A DNA stretch of 64,000 bases. Source: Panax quinquefolius. Its lineage: Eukaryota; Streptophyta; Magnoliopsida; Apiales; Araliaceae. The translations under genes were made by a program, and so were the position numbers. The notes beneath the pieces are model-generated. The model saw only the letters and a program-made list of their open reading frames with translations, made no database searches and was not told the DNA's origin. Where the stretch lies: assembly GCA_020205615.1 (NCBI GenBank), contig CM035170.1, forward strand, positions 44,021,807-44,085,806, read 5' to 3'. Below, in pieces: positions 46,945 to 56,860 of the stretch (within the stretch, counting starts at the first letter, position 1; the number at the start of each line of letters is the position of its first letter).

Positions 46945-47166
46945 TCACATAATATCCCAATGGTGAGTCTTCTCTTGACATATCATTATCTCCACTGTCT
47001 CTAATTGGGTATTATACTCCAAACAAACACCAAGATTATATAGGTAGTGCTTGTAAATATACTCAGCAAGTGGATGAGCACAACCATGTCTTATGATGAC
47101 ACGAGGTTGTATTTCATTAGACATCTTGTATGATAGTGGCAAAACACCATTCCAAGTTAAATTCAC
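46945..47166 (-). CDS. Second copy of the unrecognised B2 LTR open stretch
   Basis: Shares SYKMSN, RVIIR, GCAHPLAEYIY, HYLY and ICQEKTHHW with the minus-strand stretch at 16744-17088. The 3' part is cut by the junction at about 46957. Function unknown; see the entry at 16744. Confidence 0.28.
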   Translation of the reverse strand: MNLTWNGVLPLSYKMSNEIQPRVIIRHGCAHPLAEYIYKHYLYNLGVCLEYNTQLETVEIMICQEKTHHWDIM

Positions 47167-47925
47167 CTCACCCTCAACATCTATAGACCACCATTCTATT
47201 CCCTCGCTATCCCCCGCTCGACCCAGCTACACTTTTATTACCTGAAAGGAATTGTGAAACAAAAGGGTGAGCACAACTAGCTCGATAAAGAATATTATGA
47301 CTAAAGATAAATAAATTATCAATAGTCTTCATCGATAATAAATCGGAGATTTAGAACATATGGTAGATGATAAAACTTTTCAACCATAGTTACGTGAATG
47401 AGCAATCCATTAGAAGAGTCGAATAGACCATAAAATCTATTATCTTCTCCATGTTAAAAGTTCATCAACAATGTTTTATCCCTGTAACATCAATCAACAA
47501 TTCCTGTCCGCAATCACATGTATAACTCATAATCATAATTGTGATTCTAAATTCCTCTTCTCATCCAAAGCGAAGATAATTTTCATCACTGTCTTTTACG
47601 AAACATCAAATATCATGGTTATACCAAATCACGGTTCTGTTCATAATCATACTAATAAATTCATCTTTGCACCACAGGCAAAAGATATTCATCAACATTC
47701 ATCTTTACACTACAAAGCTAAAGATATTCAACAACAGGTCATCTTTGCATTACGAGCCAAAGATATTCATCAATAATTCATCGTTGACTACAAATTTAAA
47801 GATATTCAACAACAGGTCATCTTTGCATTACGAGCAAAAGATATTCATCAATAATTCATCTTTGCACTTTCTGAGCTAAGATATTCATCAACAAGTCGTC
47901 TTTGCACTACGAGCCAAAGATATTC

Positions 47926-49734
47926 GTATTAGGTTTGTAATATTCATAACTTTAATCAAATTGCATAAAAAGTGCGAGCGTGAAAATCGAGTTTAAAATT
48001 TTACAAACCATATACCCGGATCACCCTTTATGCACAATTATTAATTAAACGAAAAGATAAAGAATAAATCATACCCTTGAAGATCGAGCTTCCTCAGGTA
48101 CAAGTTCACCTCCAAATCCTTTCGCGTTCAACTTGAATCCACCGGGTTTGGTTCCTTCCTTTGATCAACGTTAGCCACCCATGTGTTTGGCCTCTAGAGG
48201 TGATCCACCAAGGAAGAATAAAATTCAAGAAGATGGGTGTTATGGCTAACCCTAGTTTTTTATCTCTATAGAAAAGGTGTACTCTCCCAACAATTGGAAT
48301 TATTACGTATGTTGAAAAATCAACAACCCTTACACCCATAATAAGACTCCTCTTATTAATAGATGTGGTCAACCCACCTTAACAATTAAGGAATTGGGTT
48401 TTATTTAATTAATTAAATTCTTTTAATTAATTAAGCTCCCTAATCTTATTAGGGATAATTAATTAAACTCTTTTAATTAATTTAACCTCCTAATCTTATT
48501 AGGAATAAATGAAGTACTTATATTAAATTAATTCCTAAACTCTTTTAGAAATTAAAATAATAATAATTGTAATAATATTAATAAGACTCCTCTTATTAAT
48601 TTATATTTAATATTTCTAAAATATTAAATAATAAATATTAAGCTATTTAATTTATTCTATCACCATAGATTAAATTAAATATACTTAACTATATTATTAC
48701 GATTATGCCATTAACTTCTTAAATAATTATTCTTCCTTTTATGGTGTGACCCTTTAGGTTCTCCATTATTAAACCCAGGTTGTGAATAAATCAATTAGAA
48801 CAATTCTAATCTTATTTAAATAAATAAATTAAACAATTAATTTATTTAAATAATATTTATTCTACAATAGGGATAAGCCTCCCTAGCGATCAGCGACTTT
48901 CCGGATAATATAGATTTCAACATTAATCATTAAAGAACCTTTGAGTAAATAATTTAAATACAATTCAATCCTTCCACCATCTGATGTCCCAATTAAATAT
49001 AAGACATGGAATTCTTGTCAAGTCTTATTTTATTTAATTATATGTATTTCGATCCTTAAATGCACAACTGCCTATAACCCGAGGACTCTTTGGGTTGTCA
49101 TTTATCGAATCACATAGGACATTTCTCTTCTTTTATTAAGTGGTAGATTCTTTATTGATCATACATTATCTCCATGTACAACTTATTATACCCAAGCATA
49201 CCCTTTGATATACCCTAAGGGTCTTAAGGAATAAGTCAAAGTATAACTCATCATACAAGATACTATGATGATCTCAAGTCCAAGGATTACTTGTACTACT
49301 ATCACTACAGAATTCCTATTGACGAGCAAATAAAACTCCATTAGGTATTCCTTAGCGAGCCACGTTCGATGAACTTATTCTCTAATAAGCACCTACATAC
49401 TTGCTTTTAGTGTCTCCACACAAATGATCATGAGATCAATCATCCTCATCCAATGAGCAAAGCAAGCGTATGTACCAATCTATCCAGGATTCACTAATCC
49501 CCAATTTAGTAATCAACGATTGGGAACTATTTTAGTTTTAAGCTTTCTAAGAATTTAGATCTCATTAGAATGATCATCATCATTATTCTAAATGCATTGC
49601 TTAAAACTATGGGTTTATCACAGATCATGTAGATAATTAATAGCCTTTAATAAATTAATACTTTTTATTAATAAATGAATAAGATTGTTACAAAGTATAT
49701 GCTTTATCATCAAACATAATGCATACTACTTTCA
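47926..49734 (-). mobile_element. Insertion of about 1.8 kb in the B2 LTR, probable solo LTR
   Basis: Absent from the sister LTR, where ...CAAAGATATTCATATCTCAAAG is continuous at 27930. ATTC is repeated at both borders (47922-47925 and 49735-49738), as from a short target duplication. On the minus strand it begins TGAAAGTAGTATGC. It has a mixed 48100-48370 segment and long AT-rich parts with repeated TTAATTAATTAAA words. No protein is recognisable. Its family was not identified; it may be an LTR or a non-autonomous element. Confidence 0.6.
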
Positions 49735-50183
49735 ATTCATATATCAAAGAAATACATAATCATTCGGAAGTTATATAACAATAATTATAACCATGTTGAT
49801 CAATTCACCTTTGCACTTAAGATAAAAATATTCAATTGTAAATTTAATGGTCATGATCATACCCGGTCAACAATTCAACTTTTGCACTTCTTCGCCAAAG
49901 AGAACCTATAGTCACGATCATACCAATAATCTACCCATCTTTACACTCAAGTCAAAGAGAAATATCATCATTAGGGTTATAAGAATGTTATATAAAACAA
50001 TATAATCAAAACATGGTTTTAATTTCAAGAGTAAGATTCATAAATCAGCGATAATTTGGTTAGATAAGAAACCAATTTGTCGTGAATAGTACCCCGTATT
50101 CAGTATATAGTCTAGTATCGTGCTTAGTAACCTCTCGACATGAAAAGATAAAGTTTCATAATAAAATTCATATCCATATTTAT

Positions 50184-50927
50184 AACACCTTAATCCAAAT
50201 GTTATAAATCACTTAGAAATCTCATAATCTAATATTATTAATATTACAACAATATTTTAATCATTTCTTAAACTTATAAATAATTTAATCCAATTATTTA
50301 CACTTTAATAATTAATGCATTTAATCATCTAAAATGCCAAACTCATAAGATTTCATCATCATTAACCAAAACCCTCATAAAAAAATCAGCATATACCTCA
50401 TATATGATTCTCAAAGCCAATAAATCATATTTTCCAATTTTCTTACTTCACATAACATATTTAATTCTTTTACTCATAACTAGAACATTTTCATAAAAAT
50501 ACCAAGCAGTTCCAAAAATATTTATTTTCTGGGATTTAGAAGAATATAGTCCCATATTGAATATATATTTTTCTCGAAATTTTTAAAATTCATTTAATAT
50601 TTTTCACATGGTCAAAACCACCGAATATTTAAACATTTATCATAAATTGTACTTTTTGTCCAAAAATTCTGAAATTTACACGGTATATTGATATTATATA
50701 GATGTACTCCCAATAAAAATTTCATCAATTTTGGAGTTAATCACAAGGAGTTATAAGCGGTTACTTTTAAAATAGTCTTTTCTCATAAAATCCATAACTC
50801 CTAATCTATACATCCAAAAATCGCCATTTTTGGACACAATCTACAAAACTCACCAAAATATCATTTCAAATTTTTCCAGAATTTTTGAAGGTTCAGAAAA
50901 TTTTCGAAACTAAAAAACATAATAACC
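50184..50927. mobile_element. Insertion of about 0.74 kb in the B2 LTR, unidentified
   Basis: The sister LTR is continuous at 28500-28580. The inserted DNA begins near ATTTATAACACC and has a 9-bp inverted repeat at its left edge (ATTTATAAC...GTTATAAAT). It is AT-rich and noncoding. The exact borders are uncertain because the flanking sequence has diverged. Confidence 0.5.
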
Positions 50928-52454
50928 CTTAAAATCTCTTTACTATCCCTTACCTCAAAAAAGCAAGTACTTTTGATTTGGAATAATATTTGAAACGAAC
51001 TTGCGTAGTATAGCAATACTCAAAGTATACTCAAAATACTCACAAGAATACACTCGATAATATAGAGAGAAAACTTTAATTTCTTGTGTGATTTTCAATT
51101 CTAACTAAGCACCTATTTATAGGAAAATGCTTAGAACACCAAAGCGAAAATTTAATAAAATATTAATATATATAATTTTTATTCCAACGCACACTTATTT
51201 TGCTTCAAAACCTTAGCCACCAAACAGCCCACCTCACAAGACTTGCACAAAAAACGTTTTGTTATTTAAATTATTTTAAACTTCCAAAAATCAATTATTT
51301 GAGCTTGAACTTCAATAATTCATAATAAATAGCCCTTTTATCAGAAAATTTGAATCTCATGCGAGTTTTTATAGAAAATTCAATTCTCTACAACTTTGCA
51401 GAAGAAAGTTTTTCCAAATTCCAAATAGAAATTAAAGAAATCCACAAACGAACAGATTTACAAGCTATAATCAAATTTCGATTCAAGAAATGGGGTCCAT
51501 CACACACAAAACATGTGTTAATCATTTAATGCCACAAAATACTCTTCATCCTCATATACTCACATATAAATACGTTCATTATAAAAATACCACCGTTAAT
51601 ATATTATTAAAATAATATATTTGAATGACTTATTTTATCAGAAAAAGATAAAATATTAATTTTCAACAATTGTCATATTAAAAATTTTCTCCATCTATAT
51701 CCACATAGAATCAATGTTTTCCTCATCATATGAATCAATAATTAATTATTCACAAATAATATTATAGAATCACAATAATGACAACCAGGCAGTTCCCAAG
51801 AAAGAGGGGGCTTTCCAATAAAGATTTCTCCTTACTGGCGCGCAATTAGGTGACCAAACCTCTCCTTAGACATAACTTTCTAGACATTTCCAATAATGTT
51901 TTCTAATAATATTATTAGGATAATATGAATTATTGCCGATAATGGAAAATCTTGTGTAATGACAATTTATTGAAACAACGATAATAATATAAAATATCAA
52001 TGCGGCAATTATTGAATCAATAAAATAAAATCTTGAGCGAGTAATTCTGTAAACAATTATTGAGTAGTGCCTTCTTACGTAAGAATCAATAATAGGTGCA
52101 ATCTGTGTCTTCTTGTGTTTTAACCAAAGTATTTTAAGCAGTATTACTTGTAACAACTACTGTAGTTATTTTTAAACAACTTATATTTTGTCGTTTTCTT
52201 CATTCAATCGCTTTTTTAGTTATGGGGCCCACAAAAGGCTGCTGGTAAATGCGAATATTCCCCAACAGCAAGATTATTCCACGACCAAACGAATATTCCC
52301 CGACAACAATGAATATTTTATAACCACTTGCTTATTTTGAAAAATTTGCATATTTCACCCATAACTTTAAACTTTTATCAATTTAACCATTTACTGAATA
52401 GTAATTATAAGAAAAATTGAATACTTTTATTTCATAAAATTCGGGGCCTTACAA

Positions 52455-53014
52455 CATGACATTCATAACCTAAAGTAATTACTTGAAAATTATACAGTCT
52501 TATTTGACTATCAAATTAGGGTTTATTAAAATAATACTAGGGTTTATCATGATACGTTAAAACTGTTCCACGGATTAACCTTACACACATAACATACATA
52601 TTTATAACACACGAAAAAATCAAAATATAATTAATATTATATTATTATTCTCATTCCTTGATAAAATCCAAACTTAGGGTTTAGATTCCATATCGATTTA
52701 TCTTTCATATTTAACATTATTAATTAAGTTAAAATAATTAACTTAATTAATCTAGCCTAAATTCATATAATAAAATAAATAATTATTATAATAATTCTAA
52801 AAATCATTTTATATATTATTTAAGTAATATATAATTATAATTTCATGGAAAATAATTAATAAAAACATTTCTACTATAAAATTAATTATTATAAGAATAT
52901 ACTTTATAATAATCAATAATTCTAAAATAAAATTATTTATAATCATTCATGTAATAAATATATTTTATACGCAAAATTTCTGTTTTAAATATGTAAAAAT
53001 ATTTGTTTATTACA
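52455..53014 (-). mobile_element. Family A 3' LTR fragment (copy 3)
   Basis: It starts at ACATGACATTCATAACC, matching 15383 onward, and ends TTATTACA at 53014 next to the purine tract. About 560 bp; the outer 4.5 kb is missing because the B2 LTR adjoins here. Confidence 0.85.
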
Positions 53015-54203
53015 TTCACCATCCCTAATAAAGATTCTGTCCCCGGAATCACCGTTTTAAAACTTATACATACCAGGGTACATAGCATACACAATCATTA
53101 CAATTAGATCTCGATCATAATTGATCAAACAGATCTTTAACTATTCAGCATAAAGCTTATCTATCTGGTTACACGGAAATTTGATTTCTAATAGAACTCA
53201 ATTTCCTCCTTCAAAATACCTTTATAAAATAATTTACTATATATAAGAAAATAAAAGTTATACGAATAATACAGGAGTTGCATCCTCGACTGCTACCGAA
53301 TCCTGAACAGTCACGTTGAAGACTCTCGCGGTTGATTCTGTTGGTTTGTTTGTTGATGTTGGTCCCGTTGTCGGCCGCGTCCAACTACTTTTTCCCGTAT
53401 TCACATTCCTTGCCTCCCTTCTCTTTCTTGGACAGTCTTTCGCCTTATGCTCATTTGATTCACAAATAAAACACCCACTATACATTCTTAAATTGGGGCA
53501 GTTAGGAGAGATATGTCCCTCCTGCCCACACTTGTAGCACACAAACTTTTCTTTTAAACACTCTCCCGAATGATTCTTTCCACAATTTCTACAATGCACA
53601 ACTTGTTTCTTTCCACCTTCTGGCCTATTTTCCGTATTCCCAACATTATCTCATTTCCTCTTTCCAGTTCTACTACCACTACTCCCTTCTCCGGCTTTAA
53701 CTTGATTTGTCTCCCACCAAAAATTCGCCCTTCCTTTCATTGTATAGGTGGCAAAAGCTGTCTTTTGCCCCTCCGTCTCCCTAACTATCACAACCACTTC
53801 TACAAGGTCAGTTGATCCTCTAAATCCTGGCGGTTCATTTGTCTTGAAGTCTTCGAAGTTTGCCGATCGATTGTCTGGCTGATTTCCTGCAGCTGGTAAT
53901 CCATTCTGCATAGCTTGAGTGTCTATATTAAACAAGTTTCGTGCGAGTGCGGTTGTCCTCGACTTTGTTGTGAGTTCTTACGTCCTTTGGTTTCATTTTC
54001 ATTTTGGCGGCATTATCTAATTAAATAAATCATGTTCATCTAACTAATTCATAGTACTTTATAGCATAGCACATACTGCTTTAAACATTCGTTATCCCTT
54101 TGTGACATAAAAGTCGGGAATCACTGCCATATCTTATACAAAAGTTAAGAATATTACATTACACATCATAGAGCATACATATTCAAGTAATACTAATACT
54201 ACT
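53015..54203 (-). mobile_element. Family A internal region (copy 3), truncated
   Basis: Purine tract, gag and part of the leader, with the same order and the same absence of pol as copies 1 and 2. It is cut at 54203 by a plus-strand B1 LTR. Confidence 0.85.
53258..54015 (-). pseudogene. gag: Family A gag (copy 3), best zinc-knuckle copy
   Basis: The minus-strand start is near 54014 (frameshifted after a few codons). 53935-53651 is the capsid remnant (NFEDFKTNEPPGFRGSTDL, FWWETNQVKAGEGSSG) ending in the stop shared with copy 2. 53599-53258 carries three consecutive CCHC-type knuckles: CRNCGKNHSGEC (short spacing), CYKCGQEGHISPNC and CFICESNEHKAKDC. A basic KRREARN stretch and VFNVTVQDSVAVEDATP follow, after which a protease would start in an autonomous element. 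Knuckles of this kind bind the element's RNA for packaging. The spacing between the capsid core and the knuckles is shortened, as in the other copies. Confidence 0.88.
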
Positions 54204-55728
54204 TGTAAGACCCCAACTTATTATTAATGAAATTTAATTTTCTCTATTTATTATTTTAAAATAGTAAGGGTTGATTTGATTAATGTGGATAGTTAGGGGT
54301 AAAATACGCAAATACTTCAAAATAAGCAAGTGGTTATAAAATATTTATTGTTGTCGGGGAATATTCGTTTGGTCGTGGAATATTAAATCTTTGTCGGGGA
54401 ATATTAAATACGACAGTATGAATGACATGTGTGGGCCCCATAATAAAAAGCGATTGGATGAAGAAAACGACAAATATAAGTGGTTTAAAAATAGCAGGCG
54501 TGGTTATTTACAGATTAATCTTGTTAAAATACCCGTGGTTAAAACACAAGTAGATTACGGTATTGCACCAATTATTGATTCTTACGTGAAGGCACTACTC
54601 AATAATGGTTATGATAATTCTTTATTCGATATTTTATTGAGTTAATAATTGCTGCGTTGATATTTTATATTCTTTGTTGTTTCAATAATTGTCATTTACG
54701 ATTATTTTTCATTATCGAAGCAATAATTCATATTATTTGAATAATATTATTAGATAACATTATTGGCAATGTCTAGAAAGTTACATCTAAGGAGAGGTTT
54801 GGTCACCTAATTGCGCGCCATGAAGAAGAAATTCTTATTGGAAAGCCCCCTCTCTCTAGGAACCGCACTGGTTGTCGATATTGTGATTCGTAATATTATT
54901 TGTGAATAATTAATTATTGATTCATATGATGAGGAAAATATTGATTTTATGTGGATATAGATGGAGAAAAATTTTAATGTGACAATTGTTGAAAATTGAA
55001 ATTTTATCTTTTTCTGATAAAATAATTCATTTAAATATATTATTATATTTTAATAATATAATAATGGTGATATTTTTACAACGAATGTGGGATATATGAG
55101 TATCTGAGGAGGAAGAGTATTTTTGTTGCAATAAATGTTTAAAACATGTTAAACATGTTGGTGGACCCCATTTATTATTTGAAATTTGATTATAGCATTG
55201 TAAAATCGCTTGGTTTGTGGATTTCGGTCAATTTCTATTTGGAATTTGGAAAAACTTTCTTCTGCAAAGTTGTAGAGAATTGAATTTCCTATAAAAACAC
55301 GCGAGATTCGAATTTTCTGATGAAAGGGCTATTTATTATGAATTATTGAAGTTCCGAAGCTCCGAAATAATTGATTTTTGGAAGTTTAAAATATTTAAAA
55401 TTAGAAAAACGTTTTTTTCATTATGGTGTGTTACACATGTGGGTTGAATGAGATGAATTCAGTTCTTGGAAGGTTGGCGTAGGAAATTTTATTATAAATA
55501 ATAATATTATATTAAATTTTACGCTTTTTGGTATTCTAAGCATTTTCCTATAAATAGGGTGCTTAGGTTAGAATTGAAAATCACACCAGAAACTGAAGTT
55601 TTCTCTCTCTATATTATCGAGCATATTCTTGTGAGTATTTTGAGTATACTTTGAGTATTGTTAGACGATGCAAGTTCCCTTCAGCACTATACCCGGTATT
55701 CCAGCTAGAAGTACTAATCTTTATCGAT
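54204..55728 (+). mobile_element. B1 LTR fragment (first 1.5 kb)
   Basis: TGTAAGACCCC start at 54204, matching 17335 to about 18850, including the TATA box at 55549-55558. It stops at ...GTACTAATCTTT, just past the transcription start region. The remainder of the LTR is replaced by copia-like sequence. Confidence 0.88.
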
Positions 55729-55735
55729 CAAAGAA

Positions 55736-56846
55736 TGCTGGAGTTGCCGAGTTTGGAGAAAAGGTGGATTGTTCTAAATCATGTAAGATAGTTAGTCTTA
55801 AGGCTCACTCTACGATCCACCAAGAACACTTAGAGATAAACTGACAAAGAAACAGAAGTGAGAGTTCTGCAATGTAGAAGTGAGAGTTCTACTACAAGAA
55901 GAGTGTTCTGAACTGCCGAGAGAAAGAAGAGCATCATGTCATCTTGATGTCCATCATGGGAAGACTCTAACTACCAAAGAGAAGAGCCTACAGTCATCTT
56001 AGCAAGTCCATCATGAGAAGGCATCAAGTATCAAGAAGGGAGATCACAAACGTCATCATGGTGGCAAGCATGAGAAAGTTCCTAAGTCCCTAGCAGAAGA
56101 GCTTACAGTCATCTTAGAAACCAATCATGTGCAGCCATCATGTAACAAGAGGAATGATCTTCAAGGCAGTCACCAAGGGATCATCCGAAGTGGTTGAGTA
56201 ACTAAAGAAGCTGAGCATCATGCAACACTCAACTGCACTGCAAGGATGATCACATGAAAGTTTACTAATTCTGAAGAAGATGTTCAGAGCATGAAGACAT
56301 CTTAGCGACAAAGACCAACTCAACAACAAACAAACAAACAACTCAACGAAGCGGGGCACGAGGGTCCTTGTGGGAGGGACTAAATGAAGTTCAAAACTCT
56401 TTGGGCTTGAAGAGTTCCTAGAGAACTAGAGGAGTTCCAAGGTGGCTGGCCTTGAAGGAATCTTAGTGATTGGTCTTTGCCCTTCCTTAGTGGAAATCCT
56501 GCTAGTTGAAAGCAGAAGAGTGGAGTAGGAGCTTGAGTCTCTGAACCACTTAAAACCCCTTGTGTCTTTTACATTATGTCATTTACATTATATGTATTAA
56601 CTGCTATAACTGCTATGTATGTTTTAACTGCTTACAACCAAACTAACTCTACGAACAATGTATGTATGATTATGAATATATCAATGAAGGGGATCTTTTA
56701 CTTATTTCGTTGTGCTTGAAAAGATTCTTAGGTTTGTCATATGCTAACTTAATAGCAATATCAAATAAAAGAGAAAAGTATTTGAAATTAAAAAGGATCT
56801 ATTCAACCCCCCCTTCTAGATTTATTGTGCCTACTGGGAACTAACA
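55736..56846 (+). mobile_element. Copia-like 5' LTR
   Basis: The right border is firm: ...CTACTGGGAACTAACA followed by a tRNA-Met primer site. The C-rich run ATTCAACCCCCCCTTCTAG about 40 bp before the end is typical of SIRE/Maximus-type copia LTRs. The left border (TGCTGGAGTT at 55736) is a guess. The body is repeat-like, with recurring CATCATG, AGTCATCTTAG and GAAGAG words, and has no gene. Confidence 0.65.
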
Positions 56847-56848
56847 AT

Positions 56849-56860
56849 TGGTATCAAAGC
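56849..56860 (+). other. Primer-binding site, copia-like element
   Basis: TGGTATCAAAGC, one mismatch from the initiator tRNA-Met site TGGTATCAGAGC, two bases after the LTR end. Confidence 0.82.

Larger units (their letters stand above)
41222..52454 (-). mobile_element. Chimeric family B element (B1 left LTR, B2 right LTR)
   Basis: The left LTR, 41222-44009 (TGTGGCGCCCC...), is subtype B1. The internal region 44010-46956 carries minus-strand gag and a collapsed pol. From about 46957 the sequence is a B2 LTR lacking its outer end and primer site; it runs to GGGGCCTTACA at 52454. The left flank is a family C LTR and the right flank a family A LTR, with no target duplication. It is therefore best read as a recombination product, not a single insertion. 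Confidence 0.75.
46957..52454 (-). mobile_element. B2-type LTR, outer end missing, with two insertions
   Basis: It matches the B2 solo LTR from its CCAATGGTGAGTCTTC (16873) through its U3 end, interrupted at 47926-49734 and about 50184-50927. The minus-strand TATA box is at 51112-51121. The terminal TGTGACGCC end and the primer-binding site are absent. Confidence 0.82.

Noticed and set aside
48106..48372. 88-codon minus-strand frame inside the 1.8-kb insertion
   Set aside because: Isolated frame in what looks like LTR DNA; no recognisable motif.
56138..56359. 73-codon minus-strand frame in the copia-like LTR
   Set aside because: Lies antisense in a repeat-rich LTR; no supporting features.
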